64,000 bases of DNA, from assembly GCA_000149265.1 (NCBI GenBank), contig CH003301.1, positions 1,463,298 to 1,527,297 of the forward strand. The letters are read 5' to 3'. A program made the translations under genes and the position numbers. The notes beneath the pieces were generated by a model, which did not search any database, was not told the DNA's origin, and was given only the letters and a program-made list of their open reading frames with translations. The DNA is from Ciona savignyi. Lineage: Eukaryota > Chordata > Ascidiacea > Phlebobranchia > Cionidae. Positions 49,224-62,000 of the stretch are shown piece by piece. The first letter of the stretch is position 1; the number at the start of each line of letters is the position of its first letter.

Positions 49224-50473
49224 TAAGTTCACATCCAACCACTACTAATGTAGCGCACTAGTTCACTGCACCCGCATGTACTCTCACACAAGTAAAACCC
49301 ATTTCCTTTCTCTTTATTTTACTATTGTTTTATTTAAGAATCCTGCTGTCCAAAAATTGTATTTTTCAGAACATCAGGAAGACTAATGACTGCAGGAGGT
49401 TCTTCCGTTGGTGGGTGTCACTGAAAATCACACTCTCAAGAATTATTTTTTTCTGGAACTTGCTGTATAGTTTATTCGTTTTTCATTTTTATTTATTATT
49501 AGTTTTGTCGGTTAGGTAGTTTTGACTACCTATTGTTTGTTCTATGCGTAATTGTTATGCATACCTAAAGTGCTTGTTTTGCACAAAAATGTTGTTTGTA
49601 CTTAACTTTAATTATTTATAAATTGCAATATTGTTTTGCACAATAAATGTTTTTCCTAATTAAGTTTAATTATTTATTTATTTATCTGTTTTATTTTTAC
49701 TTAATATACTTTTAAATGCTTTGGTAAGTGTTGCACTTGAAACTGTTTTTTAGTAGAATTTAATTTTTGGGGTTTTTCTTTTTCCACTGTGGCCCACAAT
49801 TTTCGGGCCACCCCTTCTCCTAAAGACGACTCCCCCACTGCACGGGTTGCTTTACCGCACACTTTTCTTCGAGGCTTAGTGTAATAATGTGTATTTTTTA
49901 TTTTAATTATGCCTAAATATTTTCGTTACATATTCCAAAGCTACAAATAAACTGGTGGCTGGTTTAGATTTATAATTAATCTTTATTCCATTTTATTGTA
50001 GGTACAACATCGTTAGCTTCTAAAAGTATATAAAAAACATTTCAAAAAAGCAAAAAAAAAAAAAAAAACTGCTCCTGATGCATGTAAGCTTATTTGTTGC
50101 GTGTTAGTGATGTGCAGACCGCAAATGGTTGGTGGGTCTAAATAATTTATTAGTGGTAATGGTGCATTATATTAATGTCTATTTTTTATTTTGGGGTACT
50201 ATTTGCAAAGGTTTTAATCGAATTTAATAACTCCTTTAAAACAATTACACACGAACAAGACATACCCTTGTCATAAGTTTTATGATACATAAACCTACAA
50301 AATAATTGGCATTTCCTTAACTAATAAAAATGAATACAAAATTGAGTAAACTCAATCTCTTTGAATTTAGACTGATATAGCCATTGTCCATATAAAAACG
50401 TACAAATAGCAATACAATAACACCCATTTCCCCCAAAAAAACTTTGTTATAAACGTGAATTGTGGCATTAAAC
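49224..50473. other. 3' flank of the FUT8-like gene
   Basis: AT-rich with no supported exon. It contains a 19-base poly(A) run near 50050 and minus-strand AATAAA signals at 50146-50151 and 49982-49987 that could end the FUT8-like transcript. Confidence 0.4.
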
Positions 50474-53400
50474 TTAGTCGAAGGTAATGTACAGTTTAAT
50501 TTTATTGCCTTGGTCGTCTTGTGCCTCATTTCCACCAGAAACCTCCCAAGCTCGTTTGTCCATCTGAGAAAAAAACTGTGTACTCTCTTTCACTTTGTAG
50601 GACGGGTACCACCCAAATTGTCCTGTTCTGTTATTTCCACCATAGAAAAAACCACTGGAATTATCCATCTGGGTCAATAACATATCTCCAAACTTCAAAC
50701 TCAACTCTTCAGTGTAATTATTTCTCTTGTGACCTAGAACGGCTTGATGAAATTTCGCAGGAGTGCCTAAGGCACCTCCGTATATATGATCCAAAGATAC
50801 ATAATTATCGGCAGCTTGCCAATCTCGCACTTGCATTAGTTCATAGGCAACTGTTGCGAGCTGAAACAAAAACATTAAACAGTTTTATCAACCTGTTTGG
50901 TTGTGTTTTATAGTTTTCATTCTTAGTTTGTTAGGTTAATTTATGGTTTTAAAATAGGTTAATTGATAAAAATGTAAATGTAAATACAATAGAATGGAAT
51001 ATTTATAAAACAAACACATTTGAAAGACATTTTATTGGGTATTTTTTCATCTGTAGTTGTGTGGTTACGGCTACTAAAAGTTATGTTAAAAAGTAATCAC
51101 CTCTGAACTTAAGGTACATACGAGAAAGTCACATTTCGATAGCATCATAATGTCAATTATGACACCAATAAGGCCGTTCTTGCTTTCTCTCGATTGTATA
51201 GTACTGGCATCAATCGAAATTTGCCTGCTTCCTAAGAATTTGTATTCGGGGAACTCCCTGGTATATTCACAAAAGTCATTTGGACGTATAGCAAGATAGA
51301 ACTGAGATGATTTAAAGATTGATAAACTAAAGAAAAAAAAGTACGAAAGTTTTAGTTTAAAACTTTTTTATAGAAAACACTAAATCCGGTAATTATGAGT
51401 CCCATTGCAAAAACGGGACACATACTGTTTTTGTCCGTTTTCTTCTTTTTTCTATTTTTCGTCAAACGCTTAACAGGCATGGTATACATGGCCCCGACAT
51501 GTACAAATGAGGCAATGCAATCGCAATGAAACTTTGTTATTTGTTAGGCAACATAGTCTACATATGAGAAATATAGATGTTCTACGTACTGCATATACAT
51601 ATACATTAAAAACAACAACGTATTTTTTTCTAAAATTTGTTTTTTTAGCAAAGCGCCCAAACAGCTGCTCCATTCGTGTTCAGTTTTGTTAAATTTCCCA
51701 ATTTAAACTGTTTTCTCGAAATTTCCTTTAACTAAACCACATGCCAATCCACTAAAGCATTATATTACAGAAAAGAAAAATATCCAAACAAGGCCAATTT
51801 ATTGGTGTTAGCTTCTGTGTATTAAATATACTTAATTCTTTCGGATTAAAAATAAATTTCTCGGTCCTTTATCAATTAAGTAATAGGTATTTTTTAAACT
51901 CACTGCGAATTTTTGTATGTCAACATTAATCAGTGGACAAGAATATCAAGTTTGGGGTGGTGACTTGCAGAAACAAACAATATTATACATTTTGTATACG
52001 ATTATTGTTTTGTTGTTGTCCATAATCGTGGATGTCACTCTCAAGTTTTCTAGAGAACTAATGACGCTGTTAATGAAACTTTTAGTCTACAATTTAAAAT
52101 TAACACCAAAAGCTTTTCTAAGAGTCACCCATTTTAATTACGGCATTCGAGGGCGAACATACTGAGTTGTTGTATTGCTCGTTACTGCTGGGAATACATT
52201 TGGTGGTACAATCAAAACATATTTTTAATTATATGTTTACTTATAGTTTACAGTATGCAATTCCAAAATGAATGTGTTTATGTCCGACAGGGTCGTTATG
52301 TTATATTTATCATTCAATTTGATAAAGATTCCACAGTACCATGATTAATTTCGATGCTGCTATTATATCATCCGTTTTAAACACAGAGTGTATGTTAACA
52401 TTAACCGCCATTTTCCTTTTTTAATATCCGCTATATAATGCTGCAAGCATCAGGATCGTATGGAAATTTTGGTTATCTAGAATCGTACCTTATGGGTCAC
52501 CTAGTTACGAATTCATCTATAACCAAGATCGTACAAAGAAAACAGACTCCCAAATGTTTTAAATGGCATGTTTACCGTTCAGCTTGGTCCCAAACTCCAG
52601 GATCATCCGTAGCAAGTAAAATTCTCCGTTCTACAACGTTGCTTTTCCCTTCTTTTTTAAGGCGAAGTTCATACTTATCATACCACTCTTTTACATGAAT
52701 AATAAATTCCCTTAAATGAATAAAATTCGCGGATTCTCCGACATCTGTTAATTTGTCAGTTCTCCGAACGTGGACACTGCAATACAACACAAAATCTTTT
52801 TCATTTTTAAAATGCTGATTTACTAATATTTTATAAGTTTCTTTGCAGTAATCCCTTATATGGTAAACTTTGTTAATCAAAACAAAATATTGTTCATCAA
52901 AACCAACCTCTCGATTAGTTAAAATACATATTAAACATAATAACACAGTGCTATATTTCAATAAATTAAATGGATTATAGTATTAGTATTTTTTATTATT
53001 AAAACTACTCATTACAATATAAAAAAATACTTACAGAGCCCTATTCACTAAAATACATCGGTCAAATCGAACTAAAAAGCGCTTAATGTACATATTCTGT
53101 GACTCACCCAACGATCGGCGTGCTGAAATCTATTTCTTTTTCATGCTGATCCAATATCTTTTCCATCCACGGTTTGGGTCTCATCAAATAATTCAGCATA
53201 TGACCCGAGATCCATGCTCTAGGGTTTCCATGAAAACTCTTCATTTCTAACCAGACCTCATCAGAAATTGCTGCTGGTTTAAAGGCAAATCCCTTCGTTA
53301 TCCTAGGTTCCTTAATATAGGAAAGCTTGTGGTCGGATCTTCGGTTCATTTTGTCTTCGGTGAAAAACAAGGGAAGGAAAGGATTTTTTTCAAATTAATT

Positions 53401-56400
53401 GTACTGAATTTTTTGTATTTAATCTACTGTAGTTATATTTTCTTTATTTAATTTTTACAAATGCTAACCATAACTATCCGATGACCGCAGATTTAAGCAG
53501 ATTTGGCATCTTAATCCATTGCCCAGCTTTGCTATGAAATTTGTGGAAAAGCATGTTTACTCATACCCTATGGTCACATCAGTTTTCGATCCCGACTTAT
53601 AATTATTCACGCCTCTCACACTCTATCCCACCAAGTCCGACCAAATAGCTTGGTCGGTTGGTGCGTCGTTTTCTGGCGAACGGTTTTGCCAAATCGAAGG
53701 AACAAATCAGTCATACACAACACACTGCAAAAGCTTCGGTAACCCGACGGTCGAAAGTAACGCTCCCTTACGGACTCGCGAGTGTGATTTGACAAATCCC
53801 AGTGTGATAACGACCGTTGTTTTTTTTTCATTCACGGGTATAAACATGACTATCATACCTCATTCTACCAATAGGCGCACCCCAGTTAAAAAAACTCAGT
53901 GATAAGGTAATTTAATTTGCATTTGATTGCATCGTAATACAAAGTATATACGGCTGTGAAGATATAAACTCTGTACATGTACTATATTTAAAGGTTAAAC
54001 TGCGCATTGTACGACAAAGGCCTGTAAGCGTATATAGCCGAGTCAAATTCCAAACTCGAGGAGTTTTATGCTTGAGCAACCTCAGTTTGGATAAGGCTTT
54101 TATGGTGCAGCCGTACATACATCATATTACGGGTGTTGATTGAAATGTAATTTAGGTAATTTGTATATATATATATATATTTATTTATTTAAAGTTTTAA
54201 AATGTTTTAAAGTTTTTAAAGTCACGCTGTTCTAACTATATAAATGAGAGACGCCATTATTTTTATATTTTGGCAAACACATTTAAGCTATAGTATTAAA
54301 CGTGTAAGATAATTTCATTAAACAAGTCTGAGAAGGTTGTGGGCCTTATTTATATTAACCTTAGATAATTCATATCTTACCCGTTTTTGGCCCGCAATAA
54401 GTGCTTTGACAAATATATTCTTCCCAATTGTCGACATTCATAGGATTGCTACAAGACGAGATAGGAAGCAATGGAAAATCTTCCAAATCCCCATTATGTG
54501 TGTATTGCGAGTTGTTAAAGTTTGCAAGCAAAACTTGTGTCTTTTCCATTGTATGGTCCAATCCTCGTACAAGTTGGTGCATCACACAACCAATCCCACA
54601 TTCTTCTAATTCTTTCCAATAAAACTTGGAAGCCGTTTCGCAATCTGACGGATTCTGAAGACAATTGCATAGATTTAGTTGTCATCTTTTAAAAGCATAC
54701 CTATAAATAATGTAAGGGGAAAGAATCGTAAACTTTGAAGCAAACACCAGCATAGTGAATTGGAATATACAAACGGTCACATGCGGTTTGCATATGATTT
54801 AGTTATCGATCCGGTGCGCTAACAAATGAACCCGGAACGTGTTAACCACCTTTGATTGCAAAACCACCTTGTGTGTAAAGCGTTTAATTGATTAGTATAA
54901 CCCGTTTCTGCAAACACAGATGGATGCTGGCTTCCATGGTAACCAATTATTTTGATCATCGTTGTTAAAGTGCAAAAAGGAAAACAATAACAATTGTTAT
55001 AATAATTACAAGTAAAACGAAAAATCCGTGCTGTAATAATAATTAAGGTTCAGAACAAGGTTAACACTAAACATATTTTAATGTGTTTCGTCGGACCAAG
55101 CAAAGTACATTTGTGTCCAAACATCAACTCAGTATCTAATGTGTAATTAACCTGAAGCTGATGTATCCACTTTGTAAGGTGATTTGATGATTTTGCCGCA
55201 AGTTTACTTTTCCACACATTATCATAAGATTGCAGATCTTCAATGTCGACGGTTAGAGCTCTGAAAAAGTATTTTAAATTGTTTTAAGGTGTCTTATACC
55301 AATTACCATCTTATATTAAACAGTTGTTTAAAGTATTGGTGCAAAAAGTTTAAAATCTTGGGTGTGTGATAAAGTCTAGTAAAATAGTCGAATAATATAA
55401 AAATACAAGTTTAATCGCCCTATAATACACCTACAAAAGTGAAAATAAAGGACGAAAACACAAGACACCACGTACAAAAGTAGCTCACCGTATTCTATCG
55501 CTAAGTCTTCCCACAGCTGCATTCGTTGCTAGTGTTATATTTTTCGTCTTTTCCAGCTCGGTGATTTCATGTTTTATCGCCATCCAAAAATGACGCATCT
55601 CTTTCTTTACATGCCTTGTAGAGAGAGTTTGGCTGAATCTTCCCGTATAATCTAACATATTCCAAATTGTTGATGCACATTCAGTATTAAAAATTATTTA
55701 AAAAAATATTTATTTAAAAATAAGGCTTTTGTTAGATTTTGTCTTGAGATTTATACAGATAAACGCACTCCCTTACTTATACGTAAGTGGTGATTGGAAA
55801 ATCGAAATTGCTACAATTTAGGGACTTCAAGTGAGCTTTTAAACGATTACACTTGCTATGCTTTCTTTTATCTCCTTACCGAGCTCACTTCTATGGCCAC
55901 ATAGTTTTCGTGTTTGTAGAAATCATACTTCAACCATCATTTTCCTAATTTCGCTTCGTATATAGCCCATCAAGTCGTTGTATGAATACTTCTAATGTTT
56001 TTGTTCAGTTGCAGTATACACAATATTTCATCACTTATAATTAAAATTAAAACGGCGATTTACACACTCCATAATGTTTAACAGCTTCCTTTTTGCAATC
56101 TGTTTCTGTTACAGTTCTTAAGGTTTACAAAACACGAGAGATCTAACAGGGAACAGTTTCCAATGCCCAACTTGTAACCTTTTTTACGTAAATGTTTTAT
56201 TTTTACATACTGTATAATTGGTCCGAAATTAAACTCGGTAACAGAATAAAACAAAGTTTACGAATGAAAACATAGAGCGAGTAGCCAGATGGTTAACTCG
56301 ATCGATACAAATAACGATTTCGATTTTCGCGCGTTGTAGTTCATCAGTGTTGTAATTAAATTTACCGGGATAATAAACTGTAACTATAAAACAATATTTA

Positions 56401-56826
56401 TAAACATGTAGTACACAGCACTGTTGCGTTACACAGAAGGAAATCTTAAAAAAATGAACAATTTATTTCTTAAATTAATTGGTAAAAAAATATAGCAAAA
56501 GTTATAAATTTGTTTATATATTGAAAATTCAAGACTAGATAATAGTAAGTAAATTAGAACATATTTACCTTTGTTCCCATACTTATTTTCCGTACTGTGA
56601 TATATAGTGGAGCCACTAGAATCGCTGATACTGACCTTCGTTGGTGTTAAGCCGAAATACGAGCTTTAATAAAATAATACTTGTTCACAAAGCGGTTGAA
56701 ATAAAAGACAAAGCAAAAATATAAGCCTCACCTTTCACTCAGTATAATTAAAACGCTAATAAACAAACCAGCGCAGACATGACATTTCAACAACAATCTA
56801 GTATTCCGTGAGATTCTGTTATACAT
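50474..56826 (-). CDS. FUT8-like: FUT8-like alpha-1,6-fucosyltransferase (9 exons)
   Basis: GT23 enzymes add core alpha-1,6 fucose from GDP-fucose to the innermost GlcNAc of N-glycans in the Golgi. Exons in gene order: 56826-56732, 56663-56569, 55651-55489, 55260-55152, 54654-54381, 53354-53108, 52776-52576, 51257-51101 and 50860-50474. All phases agree and give 575 residues, the length of human FUT8. It has a short cytosolic tail and one signal anchor (about 15-30), as in type II Golgi proteins. A helical stem with long Lys/Glu stretches follows, then the catalytic domain: NPSDCETASKF and ECGIGC, RPKPWMEKI, the donor-binding GVHVRRTDK (about 328-336), LLATDDP, GVIIDIMMLSKCDFLVC (Asp about 430), then VAYELMQ. 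A C-terminal SH3-type domain lies at about 500-540 (FGDMLL to FGWYPSYKV). Outside these motifs it is quite diverged from vertebrate FUT8, so it may be a tunicate paralogue. Exon 6 starts after a poor pyrimidine tract, which makes that edge less sure. Confidence 0.9.
51385..51590 (-). repeat. Inverted single-unit copy of the 334-base element
   Basis: The reverse complement matches the right end of the element at 48480-48605: the GTCCC...GGGAC hairpin, 'cggacaaaaaca', an A-rich tract, 'gacgaaaa', and then 'catgcctgt' and the unit body ('attgcgattgcattgcctca', 'acaaagtttcat'-type sequence). It lies in the FUT8-like intron between exons 8 and 7. Confidence 0.65.
53615..53865 (+). repeat. Degraded SINE copy in FUT8-like intron
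   Basis: Retains 'ttggtgcgtcgttttctggc', 'cagtcatacacaacacactg', 'cggtaacccgacggt' and 'tcacgggtataaacatgact' in SINE order, antisense to the gene. Confidence 0.65.
54165..54190. repeat. TA microsatellite
   Basis: A run of alternating T and A followed by TTTA repeats, in a FUT8-like intron. Confidence 0.8.
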
Positions 56827-59075
56827 TCTGTATTCTATAACACAAGTACAGAGTTATTCGATGTACATATCTCAAAAGAGTTTTATAGTCGTGTCGATCT
56901 AACCCATCGTATTCAAAATTATTTCGTCGAACAAAACGATTGTTTCCTGTTATCAGTGTTTCACAGAGTAGGGTTAATTGGTTAAGTAACGTCCATTAAT
57001 AGCAAAATGAGTAAGGAGGCCACGAAACAAACACAATTAAATAGTACAGAAATTAAACAAAGTTAGTTTACTGTATTTTTCATTTACAACTTTCAGTAGG
57101 AACCTTGCCCTTAAACTTTGGCCACTAGCTTGTCGAATCTCTGGTCTACTGTTGTCAACTCACACCTAGTTCTTTGTTCTTAAAGAATTTGTAATTTTTG
57201 ACATAGTATTTTTCATGCTTAGATTCAAGGTGCTGTTGAAATTTAGCTTCTTTTAGAGAGCAGTGAGCTTCGAAACACAACATACACGTGTGGCGCTAAG
57301 CTATCTTTAGTGGTTGCTTGGGGTTCGTCGAGTGCCTTATATGTCTTACACTAAATCCAGTCCGAACACCAATTAATCAGACTGCGAAATTAACTCCGTC
57401 TCGAAAGGTTTCTTTATTGTGGTTTATAAACTAACAGTGAAACACATGCGGTTAAACTGATTGGTTAAACATGCTTGGAGACGAGTCCCAAAACCGTCAT
57501 CTACTTGGTCCGCATTCCAGAATTCTGTTCTGATAAATAAAATGAAAAATAAAATATGTCGACCGCATGAAAGCTTATGTTACATGGTAAAAGATTAGAC
57601 GGGAAGTATCCGTGCGAAGATTAAAGCCGATTGACAGGTCATAAGATATGATTGACAGGAGGGAACAGTCACAGCTGTACATGGGCTTACTTCAATAATT
57701 GTATCAAAACTTCATTTAATGTGCAAAAAGCTATTACACAAACCGCAAAATCACCACACACTGCACACTGTGGCCTCACCTCGCCATTTACTTTCACCAA
57801 TCAAAATTTATTAATAAAGTCTTTATTAAAAAAATAATTTGTTATTTTCATTTTGCCATTGAAAAATCGTCTACTGTAATACGTTAAAATTTACTGCAAT
57901 TTAAATTTTAAACTTGTCCTCGTGGTTGTGGCGTTGTGATAGTTAGATAAAAAATATATAAGGAATACAAGCACAAAAAGCATTATAGTTTCGTTGTGAC
58001 ATAATAAAACGAAATTTATTACATCATCCCACTCCCCAGGAAAGCACGTCACCAACTTGTACACTATTACCGCCAAATGCGCATGGAAAATAAATGGAAA
58101 AATTCCAATGCAATATTGTAGCCTATATGCAGGTAAAATTCAATAAATCCTTTCCAGGACTCACGCGATTCCGCGGACTAGGAAACACTGCTGTATACTA
58201 TCTACTTTACATATTCCACTTTACAGAATCCTTTCTCGTTGAAGCGTTTTAAAGTATCTCGGTTGTCGATAGTCAGGACAGACTGACTCATCAGGCATAT
58301 GTTGCATATACATATTGGGGTACTCCTTTGATTTATTCACAGCAGGAAGCTGTGAATGTAAGTAAGGTTTCCGGTCCAGGTTTTACCGTTAGGCTGTTAA
58401 ATAGCTTAGTTTATAGAATCGTTTATTTTTGCAGACTTGTTGTTTTGTGTGAAACATTGCGTATTGGAGGGTTAAGTCGGGCAACAACCTTAAATTTAAC
58501 AATTGAAACACGGATAACTTCCCATGCTTTGATAGGAGGAATTTAAGCGATTTTGTTCGTATAGTATACTGATTGATTTGGATAACGGTTATGATTTATT
58601 TTGTCGAAGACTTGATGCTAATACATTTAACACATGCTTATTTTGCAAATATATTTACTTTCCATTGGTTAAGAGGTCTAAATTCTCTTGAACCGAGTTT
58701 TGACAAATTGATTTAATTACAACAACTTTATGAACCACACGGCGCTAAGCTTAAACGTCGGTGTAAACCTAATGGCTTACCTGAATCTCACACAACACAC
58801 TACTGGCTCCGGTAACCCAACGATAGTTCAATGTAAATTGGCGATTGCACGTATGGTAAATGCCCCTTTCATTTTCCCATTCAAAGGAAAATTAAGAACC
58901 AACTATCACACAAATTGTGTTGTATTTTAACGCGCACACAAGAGAACGAGAAATACCACATGCAAAGCAAATGATGTATTTGACTGTGTTTACTGCATCA
59001 GTTCATTAAATCAACAGCTATTAAATTAAACAAAGCTTGATCACATCAAAATTACGCATGTCAAAATTAAAGCTG
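56827..59075. other. Intergenic, FUT8-like upstream and alkaline phosphatase 3' flank
   Basis: No supported exon. A SINE remnant lies at 58735-58905. Minus-strand AATAAA candidates for the phosphatase lie near 58595 and 58330. Confidence 0.4.
58735..58905 (+). repeat. SINE remnant
   Basis: Contains 'tcacacaacacactactggc', 'ccggtaacccaacgat', 'ttggcgattgcacgtatggt' and 'cattttcccattcaaagg', which is SINE body order without the head. Confidence 0.6.
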
Positions 59076-62000
59076 TTACAATTCGTACATATTTCCGACA
59101 ACTCCAGGTGATTTAGGAGACGATGATCGTTTCGACCCTTGTAAGAGTAGTAAAATAAACAACGCTAGACAGATCACGAGGACAAACTGCACATACAACG
59201 CAACTACGGTGTCTGTGGAAGTGAGATTTATTCCGAGAAATTCAGCAGCAGTGTCGAAGGTGGTGGTGGCGGTTGGCATGGCAACAACATCTTTAGCTGT
59301 TTGTGAACAATGTGAAGTATCGTCGCCAATACAAGAAGCATACCTTTAAATATGAAGTGGATATTGGAATACGTATAACGGATGTATAATTAAACTCAAG
59401 TTAGTTAGAGCGTCGGCCGTCAGCCAAAAGGATGTGGTTTCGATACCAGCCGCTAGTCTGCTGCGAACGTCGCCTGAACCCAATGGATAACCGGGTTGAA
59501 CTATAAACACCAATAAGGTCTCATTTATATATAACACATTGCCATCGATCAGGTAACATGACGGAAGGCACGAGATAATCTAACAATTGCGCTTGTGATA
59601 ACGTGTTCTGCGTTTTCTTACCTACGGGGATAGACATGAATATCCATATCCTTTTACCGTGAGATAGAGTTACAACTTCAGAACACCATATGCCCACCGT
59701 CGGTTTACCGGACCAAAGGGTGCGTGTGGTATTAGATGATTTGTATTTGATCAATTCATTAACCCACAAGCGTAAGGCACAGTTAAGGCCTTGCACAAGG
59801 CTATGCACTACAAACCGGATTTTGAATTTTTATGCCATAAGTCTCCAAAAAATAAAGAAAGTAATTTGGATAGATATAACGGTATACTAAGCATGGAAAA
59901 AAACGGCCGCAAAGCAAGTTTTTAAGACTAATCATTCTAAATCTTTCATTACCAAACTAAAAAACTCTTTCATTGACAGCATAGATTTACTGCATATAGC
60001 GTGTTGGAAGATGTTAAAACACACGAGGAAAGTTTCACATTTTTGTACATGTGTGAGATTGGTCATGTGTTTTATATCTGTTTCAACATACTTTATCTTT
60101 TCATCCAAATTTCGGATATTAGTGTTTCTTTTTTTTTGTGTCTACCAAGGCACGTTGTGGTGCACCTACCATACGCATATATATGACATTGATAGATTAT
60201 TAACTTAATCATGGACAAGATAATAGATTGGCGAGGCAATCCGCCAAAGTGTTTGTTGTATGAAACACAAAATCTCACCACATAGCGTGAGGAATATAGC
60301 TTTGCTCATGCACGCCATGGAATAAATGAGCCATTGGACCACGAGCTAATATCGCAACATCATCTCCACCGTGTGTTTCCGAGCTCAAGGGAGTGGAGCT
60401 TTGCTGTAGGTAGCTCACCGATTCTGTATAGAAACACACACCACTACTTGTAAATGATAGAAGTTTTTTTAAAGAACATTTTATTATGTTTTATTCCGTG
60501 AATGGGAAAATGCTAGAGACGTAATGGGCAATCGATGGATTACCCATCGGTGTTTCGAATCTATTGCTCTATGTTGTATATGACGGTATGACAGAAATGT
60601 TTTATTTTGTTTGCTGCACATTGCTCAACTCAGTTGCTAGTTTTGATCCAACAAACCTAACAACTTGGTGGATTGGTGCATCGTTTTTTAGTCTAAGGGT
60701 TGCAGATTTGAAACTGATTGCTAAGTAGTCAGTTGTGTCACTGGGCAAATACTGGGCATGGGAACGCTTCCTTACATAATCGCTTAATGATCTAAAAATT
60801 GACCTTGTGAAAACACTCATTGCGTTTTCCTATTTATGGCAATAGACATGAATATCCCAAACACTGGGCTGATGACACTGGTTGTAGTAACGGAGCTATC
60901 GGGCCAAATTAAACACACAGCATGAATAGTGAAAGACTGCTTTAACACATGTAAAAGCACCCCTACTGTGGATAAGAACATATCCACAGTTCATCAACAG
61001 TTGTCTGTAAAAACTTATAAATAAACAATCTAACCTGTATCAACATCAGTTAAATTTTCCCTCTCGTGGGCTCCAATGTAGCTTGAACCTTGAAATCCAG
61101 GACCATTGGCATAAAGCAAGGTGGTGTATGGTTTGCCATCCTCTACCAAGTATGGGTTGTTGGATGATGGAGCAAGTCCTAGAAGAAATTGTTTCCTACT
61201 AATATGTCAGGTGAATAAACTACAGGCTTTAAAAAACAAACCCCCCTGTTTTCAAATCTATTTAAACTAACACACATACCTCAATTCCCTATTAAGTTTG
61301 TTTATAAATATACACAGCTAAATTTGGTCACTGCTTTTTATAGATACATTAACAATATTAAGGTGTCATGGACTGATTATGCATTTAACGATACAATTCT
61401 ATTATTGAGGTGTTGTCCCCTTTCTCTGTTCGTCCTTAACATTACCTTGACATGGCAAAAGGGAACACAGCTTATCAGTTTCTTTCCACTGGTTGTTATG
61501 TCATTTACCGATACAAATGTCAATGTGTGTCAGTTACGTTACGGTTATGTAATGTGTGTGTTTTATGTTATGTTATAAAACTGTAATGCAATGTGTGTCA
61601 TGGTTATGAAATGTAAGTATATAAGGTTACGTAATGTGCGTCAGTTACAGTTGGGAATAGTCACTCAAGACAAGCAAACACTATATTCAAGGAGCAGCAA
61701 AACTTAGTGTATCAAGAAAAAGGCAACCAACAATAATATAAATCTATGGTCGAATAAATAATTAGTCATGTATATCGCAAGACACTACAACATAATCCCA
61801 ATAAAACTGCCCAGGATATTTATACCTAGAATTGGATTTCCTCTGTCACTATAACCCCCCATACTCAGAGTGTGAGCATGATCGGCAGTTACTACAATGA
61901 GAGTGTCACTATCCACTGTCAAATCCACAGCACGTTTAATTGCATCATCAAAGGCCACCAAGTCCCTCAAAGCCAGATGAGCATTTCCAGCATGGTGACC

